A stretch of DNA of 10,131 bases from Bacteroidales bacterium GP3 (lineage in GTDB: Bacteria; Bacteroidota; Bacteroidia; Bacteroidales; Muribaculaceae): assembly GCA_001701075.1 (NCBI GenBank), contig DAAK01000049.1:427-10557 (forward strand), written 5' to 3'. The notes beneath the pieces were generated by a model. It did no database searches and was not told the DNA's origin. It worked only from the letters and a program-made list of their open reading frames with translations. The number at the start of each line of letters is the position of its first letter. The first letter of the stretch is position 1. A program made the position numbers and the translations under genes. Positions 1 to 6,227 of this stretch are shown here, one piece after another.

Positions 1-1291
1 CGCAAAGCGTCTCCTTCTTCATGCCTGCCTCATAATTGCCTTCAAGTTCTGCTATATAAGTCTTCTTAACCTTGCGTCTTGCGAAAAGAGACTGCAGCAT
101 TTTAAATGAAGACTGCTCCAATGCTGCTATCACCAATCCTGAGGTGTCTTGGTCGAGTCTGTGCACCATTTTCATAAACTTATCAGGCCCATATTTCTCC
201 TGAAGCCATTGTTGCACTGAAATGGCTGACCCCTTACCTGGGACCGAAAGCATACCGCTTGGTTTGTTGACGACACAAAACCATTGGTTTTCGTAGATTA
301 TTTCAGGCTCCTTTTCTGTTATGGATTGACGGACACTATCAAGAGGTGGTTCTATTGAAAGTCCTTGGAGCATCCAACTTAGTATGGGAAGGCATTTGCC
401 TCGGCACGCAGGATAATGACAACCATGTATGCGCACTTCGCCGCCTTTAGGTTGGCCATACCAATATTCAGCCATTGCAATAGGTTTCCAATTTTGTAAG
501 TAAGCAGCATGTAGAAGTTTAGGAGCACAACATTCACCTGCACCCGATGGCGGAATCTTCATTGCAGTGTCAGCGAAAATGTCGCCCAGACTCTTAGTTT
601 CACCTCTGGCATTTAAGAGAAGGAAATTATCGAAAAGCCATTTCTGTAAGGCCTCAGAATCAGAGCGACGCCTTTCTTTCATGGCCGCAAGATGAGACTC
701 TGCTTCCTGTAATCTGATGGCAAAAGGCTCAAGATCGGCTGTCAGTTTCTTTTTAAGGCGGTGAAGTTCTGCTTTCTCAAACTGGCTTTGGCGAATCATA
801 GCTGCCATCTCGGAGGCATCAGGGGTGCCATTTGCTCGAGTTGAGTCCCTTTCCAATTTTGACGATCTGCATTTATCCTTATATTCAGCGATTTCTTTAT
901 CTGATTGCAACTTAGCTTGCTCATATTCAATCCTTATCTCGGCCAAATCATCCTTCTCAAATTGGCCTATCTTTATATTTTGTAAGGAAATAAAAGCTTC
1001 TTTTGTCTTGAAATAACCATCAGGTTGGAGATAGTCGAAGACCGGTCCTACAAATCCAGGAAAATAGAAACCGGCGTCGCCCAATTGACCGGAAAAAGCA
1101 TAAAGTGTATGGCGCTTGCCCTCTGTATCCTCCGCGATGAGTACGCCAAGCATTTTCCCTGCCTCGAGTTCGTGGCAGAAATTGATATCGGTTGGCAGTT
1201 CACTGTTCCTTAAAGCTTCCAGCCTGATTGTCAAATCATGGAATGCCTCATCGCATGCCGCATCCGGTGTATAATCAAAAGGGTTGTTCAT
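1..1291 (-). CDS. RluA-family pseudouridine synthase with long N-terminal extension (partial, 3' end off the window)
   Basis: This enzyme isomerises specific uridines in rRNA or tRNA to pseudouridine in the cytoplasm. Translating the minus strand from the ATG at 1291 gives 430 residues with no stop before the window edge. The catalytic core begins near residue 330: IIYENQWFCVVNKPSGMLSV (331-350) is the usual first strand and 'NKPxG' loop, and MVHRLDQDTSGLVIAA (375-390) is the RluA signature, with D380 the expected catalytic aspartate. Before it lies an extension of about 325 residues: a mixed domain (1-110), a charged, probably coiled-coil stretch (about 111-215), GAGECCAPKLL (250-260) and a Cys/His cluster HGCHYPACRGKC (289-300). 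From memory, this two-part form of roughly 550 residues is common in Bacteroidota and also found in some Vibrio; the extension's role is not known to me. The start is set by an in-frame TAA a few codons upstream. It is divergent from the efflux operon. The family is certain; the modified uridine cannot be read from the sequence. Confidence 0.93.
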   Translation of the reverse strand, partial: MNNPFDYTPDAACDEAFHDLTIRLEALRNSELPTDINFCHELEAGKMLGVLIAEDTEGKRHTLYAFSGQLGDAGFYFPGFVGPVFDYLQPDGYFKTKEAFISLQNIKIGQFEKDDLAEIRIEYEQAKLQSDKEIAEYKDKCRSSKLERDSTRANGTPDASEMAAMIRQSQFEKAELHRLKKKLTADLEPFAIRLQEAESHLAAMKERRRSDSEALQKWLFDNFLLLNARGETKSLGDIFADTAMKIPPSGAGECCAPKLLHAAYLQNWKPIAMAEYWYGQPKGGEVRIHGCHYPACRGKCLPILSWMLQGLSIEPPLDSVRQSITEKEPEIIYENQWFCVVNKPSGMLSVPGKGSAISVQQWLQEKYGPDKFMKMVHRLDQDTSGLVIAALEQSSFKMLQSLFARRKVKKTYIAELEGNYEAGMKKETLC

Positions 1292-1318
1292 TCGTTTCCG
1301 GTCTTCGGTTATTTACTA

Positions 1319-1326
1319 CAAAATTA
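1319..1326 (-). promoter_or_regulatory. Possible -7 element for the pseudouridine synthase gene
   Basis: On the minus strand this reads TAATTTTG, a full match to the Bacteroidota -7 consensus TAnnTTTG, and it lies 27 bp upstream of the ATG at 1291. I see no good TTTG at the -33 distance; the spacer region is an A/T run. The call therefore rests on the -7 box and its position alone. Confidence 0.4.
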
Positions 1327-1397
1327 ATATTTTTTTCTTAAAGATCACTCTCAACTTAGAAGGGAATTTTTTAAATAGTTAGATGTTTCAGATTTTT

Positions 1398-1688
1398 TTA
1401 TTTGAGCATATCTGGAATTTTTTGTAATTTTGCAGTGCAATTCATAAAGAGTTGCACGAAAATGAACACCACTATAGCAACTATTGAATCAAATATTGGC
1501 ATATTGAATCCCATTGTAATGAACTGGGGATTCCTGGAAAACTGGAAAAGCACAGCTTCTGTATGAATTGGCCTTCTGGCATATTCATACGCTATCATCG
1601 TTGTCGAGGCTATCATCGTTATCATCGAATAAATTCCATCTGACAACAAGCAAAAACATTTAATCTTCTTATCTTTTTTTATGAACAA
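1398..1688 (-). CDS. Doubtful 96-residue membrane-protein-like ORF antisense to the efflux leader
   Basis: This ORF is open on the minus strand, its start overlaps the first 8 bp of the tolC-like gene, and it ends 106 bp before the pseudouridine synthase start. The translation has two hydrophobic stretches, roughly residues 19-35 and 63-82 (SIVAIVVFIFVQLFM), so it could be a small two-helix membrane protein. I do not recognise it. Evidence against it: it runs antisense through the best promoter in the gap, its start would lie inside another gene, no promoter is visible for it, and part of it is made by an 18-bp tandem repeat. It may be chance or a decayed gene. I list it because the DNA from about 1440 to 1640 is less AT-rich than a plain intergenic spacer and this is the longest frame through it. 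Confidence 0.15.
   Translation of the reverse strand: MFIKKDKKIKCFCLLSDGIYSMITMIASTTMIAYEYARRPIHTEAVLFQFSRNPQFITMGFNMPIFDSIVAIVVFIFVQLFMNCTAKLQKIPDMLK
1401..1432 (+). promoter_or_regulatory. Bacteroidota-type promoter for the efflux operon
   Basis: TTTG (1401-1404) and TAATTTTG (1425-1432) match the -33 and -7 consensus elements with a 20-bp spacer, close to the usual 19-20. Transcription should start near 1438-1441, giving a leader of about 240 nt before the tolC-like ATG at 1681. No better promoter is visible closer to 1681; TAATCTTC near 1660 is only a weak -7 match without a -33 partner. Confidence 0.65.
1435..1457 (+). promoter_or_regulatory. Hairpin/dyad at the predicted transcript 5' end (operator or 5' stem-loop)
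   Basis: GTGCAATTC (1435-1443) and GAGTTGCAC (1449-1457) pair over 9 bp, with one G-U wobble in RNA, around the 5-nt loop ATAAA. The structure begins 3 bp after the -7 box, so it sits on the transcription start. As DNA it could be an operator for a dimeric repressor (inference); as RNA it would be a 5' terminal stem-loop. The sequence does not decide between them. Confidence 0.5.
1462..1566 (+). CDS. Possible 34-codon leader ORF upstream of the efflux operon
   Basis: ATG at 1462 opens a 34-residue frame (beginning MNTTIATIESNIGILNPIVM, ending STASV) that stops at TGA 1564-1566. It is the first AUG in the predicted leader transcript, 4 nt after the first hairpin, and its last codon is the first base triplet of the second hairpin. 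The peptide matches nothing I know, and its composition (six Asn/Trp codons, several Ile/Thr) shows no obvious run of one amino acid as in classic attenuators. An A/G-rich stretch (AAAGAG) lies about 12 nt upstream, but Bacteroidota rarely rely on Shine-Dalgarno pairing. It could be a regulatory upstream ORF or a chance frame; 34 codons is within chance expectation. Confidence 0.25.
   Translation: MNTTIATIESNIGILNPIVMNWGFLENWKSTASV
1561..1590 (+). promoter_or_regulatory. Second leader hairpin overlapping the small ORF stop codon
   Basis: GTATGAAT (1561-1568) and ATTCATAC (1583-1590) are perfect 8-bp inverted arms. Inside them, after a 2x2 internal loop, GCC (1571-1573) pairs with GGC (1578-1580) around the tetraloop TTCT. 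No T run follows directly, so it is not a simple terminator. Its place in the leader, on the stop codon of the small ORF, is what makes it notable. It could also be a DNA palindrome bound by a regulator. Confidence 0.4.
1591..1626. repeat. 18-bp imperfect tandem duplication
   Basis: GCTATCATCGTTGTCGAG (1591-1608) is followed directly by GCTATCATCGTTATCATC (1609-1626). The first 12 bases are identical and 14 of 18 match overall; the core TATCATCG then occurs a third time, ending at 1627. It starts at the end of the second hairpin. It may be replication slippage or a set of repeated regulator sites in the efflux leader. Confidence 0.6.
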
Positions 1689-2994
1689 TCTAAGATTGCT
1701 CGCAGGGTTGTTGTGTACAGCCTTGCTGAGCGGTGGATTGCGCTCCTATTGCCAGTCGGTGGTCACACTTGAAGAAATTTTCCAGTCAGCCGAGGCCAAT
1801 AGCATGCAGTTGCGTCCTTCATTTACAGCTAACAAAGTAGCTGACCAAGAAATTAAAGTGGCCCGGGCCAGCCAGCTTCCAGATATCAATGCCTCCCTTT
1901 CCTTAAGCTATCTTGGAGATGGATTTATCACCAAACGAGATTTCTCTGGCTATGAGAAGGCCGACATTCCACATCTCGGGACAGGGTTTTCTATAAATGT
2001 AAACCAGCCCATATATTCTGGCGGCGCAATCACAAATACCATTAAGCTTGCGGAACTCAAATCCACTGCCGCGCGATTTGCGACAGACTTGAAACGAGAC
2101 AACATCCGATTCCAGCTAACTGGATTTTACCTTGATATCTACAAATATTCAAACCTCAGGGATGTCGTGGAAAGCAATATCTCTTCTGCTCAAAAGGTGC
2201 TCGGAGAGATGAAAGCCAGATATGAACAAGGCACTGTTCTTCAAAACGACATTACCCGATATGAGCTTCTCGTTTCAAATCTGGAACTCCAACTTATCAA
2301 GATTAACAACACTCTTGAGATTCTGAATACAAACTTAGTCACTATTGCAGGTTTACCGGAAAACATCGTTATTGTGCCCGACTCTACTATATTAGCGCGT
2401 TCTTTACCGCTTAAAGATGAAGGCTGGTGGCAGCAAGAGGCAGAGAAGTATTCACCGACCCTAAGTCTTGCTCGAAATGGCGTAGATATAAGCCGGAAAT
2501 CAGAAGATCTCGTACGATCCGAACGATTGCCGAAAATAGGACTGAGAGGGTCCTGGACTATTGATGGCCCTATACTTGTGGAGGTGCCTCCAATTAACAG
2601 GAACCTTAGCTATTGGTATGTAGGTGTAGGAGTAGACTATAATATATCATCTCTATATAAGAGCAACAAGTCTTTGGCCCTTAGTAAGATTGCGACACAA
2701 AAAGCAACTGAGGAACTTGACGCGGTGAGCGAAGAGCTGGGGCTTGCAGTCCGTGAGGATCACGTGCGCTACTTGGAAGCATATGAGGAGCTTAAGACTC
2801 AAGAAAAAAGTGTGGAACTTGCCGAACGAAACTATCGCACCATTTCCACCCGGTATTCAGAAGGAATGGCACTCATCACCGATATGCTTGATGCGGCCGA
2901 TTCCAAGCTCAACGCCTCGCAACAAATGGTCAACGCACAGATCAATATCATCTACTATTATTATAAACTATTATTTACCACTGGAAAGATATGA
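1681..2994 (+). CDS. TolC-like outer membrane efflux protein
   Basis: This is the outer membrane channel of a tripartite export pump, expected to trimerise and span outer membrane and periplasm. The 437 residues begin with a Sec signal peptide (basic MNNLR, hydrophobic 6-19, likely cleavage near residues 24-27). The two OEP repeats characteristic of the family are visible: QPIYSGG (109-115) with helix pair around RYEQGTVLQNDITRYEL (180-196), and in the second half RYSEGMALITDMLDAADS (391-408) at the matching place. Length fits the family (about 400-480). The ATG follows a run of seven T without a Shine-Dalgarno site, as is usual for the phylum; it is the only start that keeps the signal peptide at the N-terminus. 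Its stop overlaps the next start by 4 bp (ATGA), so translation of the two is probably coupled. First gene of the efflux operon. Substrate cannot be inferred. Confidence 0.95.
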   Translation: MNNLRLLAGLLCTALLSGGLRSYCQSVVTLEEIFQSAEANSMQLRPSFTANKVADQEIKVARASQLPDINASLSLSYLGDGFITKRDFSGYEKADIPHLGTGFSINVNQPIYSGGAITNTIKLAELKSTAARFATDLKRDNIRFQLTGFYLDIYKYSNLRDVVESNISSAQKVLGEMKARYEQGTVLQNDITRYELLVSNLELQLIKINNTLEILNTNLVTIAGLPENIVIVPDSTILARSLPLKDEGWWQQEAEKYSPTLSLARNGVDISRKSEDLVRSERLPKIGLRGSWTIDGPILVEVPPINRNLSYWYVGVGVDYNISSLYKSNKSLALSKIATQKATEELDAVSEELGLAVREDHVRYLEAYEELKTQEKSVELAERNYRTISTRYSEGMALITDMLDAADSKLNASQQMVNAQINIIYYYYKLLFTTGKI

Positions 2995-4025
2995 ATCACA
3001 GAAGCAAAAAAATATTATCCTATATAATTTCAATCATAGTTGTCGTAGCGGCTGGATGCTGGGTAGGCAGCAAGTTTATTCACCTCGGCAATGTAGAGTA
3101 TACCGACAATGCGCAGGTAGGCCGACACATTGTTCCAGTCAACAGCCGAGTGCAAGGATATATAAAGGAAATCCGATTTAAAGAATATGAGCAAGTGAAA
3201 AAGGGTGACACGCTTGTGATTATAGATGATGCGGATATGCGACTGAATGTGGCGAGAGCGAAAGCAGATTATGCAAATGCGATAGCTGGGAAAAGTGTTG
3301 CGGATCGTTCTGTGGCATCTGCTTCCGCAAATGTAGCTGTGAGTGAGGCATCCATAGCGGAGGCAAAGGTGCAAATGGAAATGGCTGCTACTGATCTTTC
3401 ACGATATGAGAAACTTCTTGAGAAAGATGCAGTCACGCGTCAGCAGTATGATGGTGCAATGACTGACTTCAAGGCAAAGAAAGCACGTTATGAAATGTTA
3501 GTGCGCCAACGCAGCGCGACATCGACTGTGGTGGATGTGAGCAGAGAACGGACATCTCAGTCGGAAGCTGGCATTGAGCTTGCTAAGGCTATGCTTGAGA
3601 CCGCAGAACTAAATCTAAGTTATACGGTGATTCTCGCGCCATGCGACGGGTATACATCGCGAAAAGAGATTCAAGTAGGACAGCTCGTGCAACCAGGGCA
3701 GACTCTTCTCGACGTGGTGGATGAAGGAGATGTTTGGGTGACTGCGAATTTCAAAGAGACACAGCTCAAACATATAAATCCCGGAAGTGACGTTGAGATA
3801 AAGGTGGATGCAATCCCGGATGTCACTTTCTCAGGGAAGGTAAGTTCAATCTCAACTGCCACAGGAGCTTCCTTGTCGTTGATGCCTCAGGATAATTCTG
3901 CCGGTAATTTCGTGAAAGTCCGCCAGAGGGTACCTGTCCGCATTGAGTTCACAGCTTCCAATAAGCCTGAAGAGTTGGCAAAGCTTCGCGCCGGGATGAA
4001 TGTGGAATGTCTTGTAAAGTACTGA
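2991..4025 (+). CDS. HlyD/EmrA-family periplasmic adaptor subunit
   Basis: This membrane fusion protein links the inner membrane transporter to the outer membrane channel. Its 344 residues show the expected order: short cytoplasmic basic start, one membrane anchor (about 8-28), first half of the biotinyl-lipoyl-like domain (45-80, including VNSRVQGYIKEIRFKEYEQV), an Ala/Glu-rich coiled-coil hairpin (about 84-208), second lipoyl half (LSYTVILAPCDGYTSRKEI, 209-227, then GQLVQPGQTLL), and the beta-barrel region (about 245-320). The stretch GNFVKVRQRVPVRIEF (305-320) is typical of EmrA-type adaptors that work with MFS pumps, rather than AcrA-type adaptors of RND pumps. The protein is complete and of normal length for EmrA-like proteins. 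It overlaps the tolC-like gene by 4 bp and the transporter starts 1 bp after its stop, so all three are almost surely one transcript. Confidence 0.95.
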   Translation: MNHRSKKILSYIISIIVVVAAGCWVGSKFIHLGNVEYTDNAQVGRHIVPVNSRVQGYIKEIRFKEYEQVKKGDTLVIIDDADMRLNVARAKADYANAIAGKSVADRSVASASANVAVSEASIAEAKVQMEMAATDLSRYEKLLEKDAVTRQQYDGAMTDFKAKKARYEMLVRQRSATSTVVDVSRERTSQSEAGIELAKAMLETAELNLSYTVILAPCDGYTSRKEIQVGQLVQPGQTLLDVVDEGDVWVTANFKETQLKHINPGSDVEIKVDAIPDVTFSGKVSSISTATGASLSLMPQDNSAGNFVKVRQRVPVRIEFTASNKPEELAKLRAGMNVECLVKY

Positions 4026-4026
4026 T

Positions 4027-5622
4027 ATGGCAGATTGGCATGGCAACCAGGGACCGTTTGATATCCCAGACGTTCCCAACTATATACCGCGACGGCTAAA
4101 ACCGTACCTGTTTATTTTCTTCCTGCTGATAGTTCAGTTTTCAGGGGGACTATATCTCGCTGCGGCATCCGACATGGTGGGCACAACAGCCTTGATGCAG
4201 GAAGATATACTAATGGCAGGATATGCATCCCTTATCGGAATGGCAGTTGACTTTGCTGTAATGTTCCGCATCAAGTTCCGGTTTACGACGCGTACACAGC
4301 TCATTGTGGCAGGTATTGTTCTGATAATTGCAAACATAATCTGTGCGTATACATCGTGTGTGCCACTGCTTGTGGCCACATGTTTTGTAGCTGGCTGGTT
4401 TCGTATGCAGGCTACTTTTGCGTGCAACTCCACCATCCAATTATGGATTACCCCTGTCCGCGACATGGCGATATTCTTCTGCTATGTATTCTTAGTGGTA
4501 GACAGCGTGATACAATTGAGTGGCATAGCGACAATCTACGCAGCATTCCATATGGAATGGGTATACATGCACTGGATAATGATCGGACTGCTTGCCCTTA
4601 TGATACTGATGGTAGCGCTTATCCTTAAGCCTGTTCATGCTCCACTTCATATTCCCCTTTTAGGAATAGACTGGATCGGAGGGGTGATGTGGGCTGGTTT
4701 TATGATATGCTTTACATTTGTATGCGTATATGGAAATTACTACGACTGGTGGGAGGCTGCTGAGATAAGAGGAGCGACGATCATCGGCCTCTCGTGCGCT
4801 ATCATCAACCTATGGAGGGCGACATTCCTTCATCATCCATATATATCACTGATGGCTATGAAGAACCGAAGTGTTATCAATGCCACACTTGTATATCTTG
4901 TATTCAATACGTTGCTTGCTACGGAGCATGTGTTTGAACATACATATGCCGCCTCTATACTTGGATTTGACGAGACTAATCTCATCGATCTCAACTGGTA
5001 TGTGTTTGCCGGCATTGTAACTGGATGCCTATTCACATACTTCACCTTTGCATTGAGGAAATGGCGATATAAGACTATGACAGCAATCGCATTTGCGTTA
5101 GCCATCGTTTATCTTGCATATTTCTATTTCCTAATAGATTATGGAGTAGAGAAAGAGATGCTGTTTATTCCTCTTTTTGCCCGAGGTATGGCTTCGGTAA
5201 TAATTACCATTATCTTCCTTACCTCAATAGTGCAGAGCGGACTTCCATTCACAATCTTTCCGCAGGCAGTCTCCATCAACGGATTCACTATGGCTGTGAT
5301 GGCAGCTACATTCGGCCCTGCAATAATAGGGGAATGGTTCCGGCATACGATGGCAAAGAACGCCTCCCTATTAGGAGCAAATATAGTGGATTTCAATCCG
5401 GATATAGCCCAGATGACTTTGTCCAAGCTATTTGGTATGGTGCAGATGCAGGCTCTTGTGGTCTCTATGAAAGAAATCTACGGCTGGCTACTGATCATAG
5501 CGTTGGTATCATTGCTTCTGATATTGGTAGCTTATGGTCCTTTGCGTCCTTGGGCAATATTCCCTAAATGGAGCACCATCCGACGCGGCATCAAGCATCT
5601 TGTAAGAGTGAGTTCATTTTGA
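4027..5622 (+). CDS. 14-helix MFS efflux transporter (EmrB/DHA2-like)
   Basis: This is the inner membrane, proton-driven drug exporter of the tripartite pump. The 531 residues contain about 14 hydrophobic segments (first near 27-47, last near 484-504), which matches DHA2/EmrB rather than 12-helix DHA1 transporters. The sequence GIDWIGGVMW (213-222) sits where DHA2 proteins carry their D-W-x-G motif, just before the central helix pair. The loop after the second helix, where most MFS proteins have motif A (GxLADRxGRR), reads GMAVDFAVMFRIKFRFTTR (61-79): one Asp and several basic residues remain but the motif is degenerate. The N-terminus has a cytoplasmic FDIPDVPNYIPRRLKPYL lead-in before helix 1. 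The context (adaptor and channel directly upstream) supports export of small toxic molecules such as detergents, bile salts or antibiotics, but the substrate is unknown. No strong terminator follows; the next gene has its own promoter. Confidence 0.92.
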   Translation: MADWHGNQGPFDIPDVPNYIPRRLKPYLFIFFLLIVQFSGGLYLAAASDMVGTTALMQEDILMAGYASLIGMAVDFAVMFRIKFRFTTRTQLIVAGIVLIIANIICAYTSCVPLLVATCFVAGWFRMQATFACNSTIQLWITPVRDMAIFFCYVFLVVDSVIQLSGIATIYAAFHMEWVYMHWIMIGLLALMILMVALILKPVHAPLHIPLLGIDWIGGVMWAGFMICFTFVCVYGNYYDWWEAAEIRGATIIGLSCAIINLWRATFLHHPYISLMAMKNRSVINATLVYLVFNTLLATEHVFEHTYAASILGFDETNLIDLNWYVFAGIVTGCLFTYFTFALRKWRYKTMTAIAFALAIVYLAYFYFLIDYGVEKEMLFIPLFARGMASVIITIIFLTSIVQSGLPFTIFPQAVSINGFTMAVMAATFGPAIIGEWFRHTMAKNASLLGANIVDFNPDIAQMTLSKLFGMVQMQALVVSMKEIYGWLLIIALVSLLLILVAYGPLRPWAIFPKWSTIRRGIKHLVRVSSF

Positions 5623-5691
5623 AAAGTAGTTCGGTTTAAGTGTCATGTAGAGGCCAAGTAGGATAAAGGCAAATTTTTTTATTTCAATAAT

Positions 5692-5722
5692 TTTGATATT
5701 TAGGCAAGTTTAGGTAATTTTG
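5692..5722 (+). promoter_or_regulatory. Bacteroidota-type promoter for dut
   Basis: TTTG (5692-5695) and TAATTTTG (5715-5722) are separated by 19 bp, the ideal spacing. Transcription should begin near 5729, about 33 nt before the dut ATG. The spacer contains a direct repeat TTTAGG (5699-5704 and 5709-5714), 10 bp apart, which could be chance or a regulator site. The same GTAATTTTGCA string occurs at the efflux promoter. Confidence 0.7.
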
Positions 5723-5761
5723 CAAGTGAAGAAATCTGATTGAAACTTAAATATTTTTGGA

Positions 5762-6205
5762 ATGGAACATATCAAAGTAAAGATTATAAACGATTCTCCT
5801 TTCGAATTGCCGGCATATGAGACTCATTCGGCCGCCGGTATGGATGTGCGAGCCAATATAAGCGAACCGATTACACTCGGGCCACTTGAGCGTCGTCTTA
5901 TTCCCACAGGACTCCGCATACAGTTGCCACAAGGCTATGAATGCCAGATACGCCCGCGTTCAGGGCTTGCACTCAAGCATGGTCTCTCTCTTGTAAACAC
6001 TCCGGGCACAGTTGATGCCGACTATCGAGGCGATATTGGTATCATTATGATCAACCTTTCCAATGAGCCATATACCATTACTCCAGGGGAGCGAATCGCC
6101 CAGATGGTCGTCAAGGAGTATGTCCATGTCGAGTGGGAGCTGGTCAAACGCATTGACACTACTGAGCGCGGTGATGGCGCCTTCGGTCACACCGGCACTG
6201 AATAA
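5762..6205 (+). CDS. dut: Deoxyuridine 5'-triphosphate nucleotidohydrolase (dUTPase)
   Basis: The enzyme hydrolyses dUTP to dUMP and pyrophosphate, keeping uracil out of DNA and supplying dUMP for thymidylate synthesis; it acts as a cytoplasmic homotrimer. All five family motifs are present in order in 147 residues: AGMDVRA (25-31), RPRSGLALKHG (64-74), NTPGTVDADYRGD (79-91) with D85 the expected catalytic base, GERIAQM (109-115), and the C-terminal arm RGDGAFGHTG (136-145) that closes over the nucleotide. In the last motif an Ala-Phe pair replaces the more common Gly-Phe, and His precedes TG where Ser is usual; both look compatible with function. Length is normal. The start lies in an AT-rich leader without a Shine-Dalgarno sequence, about 33 nt after the predicted transcript start. 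The TPR-like gene follows after 22 bp, so they are probably co-transcribed. Confidence 0.97.
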   Translation: MEHIKVKIINDSPFELPAYETHSAAGMDVRANISEPITLGPLERRLIPTGLRIQLPQGYECQIRPRSGLALKHGLSLVNTPGTVDADYRGDIGIIMINLSNEPYTITPGERIAQMVVKEYVHVEWELVKRIDTTERGDGAFGHTGTE

Positions 6206-6227
6206 TGACAATATAAAATCTGATATC

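Noticed and set aside
1660..1667. TAATCTTC as a promoter element immediately before the tolC-like gene
   Set aside because: It matches the -7 consensus in only 6 of 8 positions and has no TTTG at the -33 distance; the promoter at 1401-1432 is far better.
2744..3181. Plus-strand 145-codon frame across the tolC-hlyD junction
   Set aside because: It is a shifted reading of two clear genes, with no family resemblance and low-complexity Ser/Thr/Pro composition.
5623..5691. Possible terminator after the MFS gene (GCC...GGC followed by a T run near 5670-5680)
   Set aside because: The stem would be only 3 bp around a 12-nt loop, too weak to call.
6063..6227. Upstream extension of the TPR-like gene (55 more codons, inside dut)
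   Set aside because: It overlaps the dUTPase motif 4-5 coding region in another frame; the residues look like a frame shadow and the ATG at 6228 fits the usual short gap after dut.
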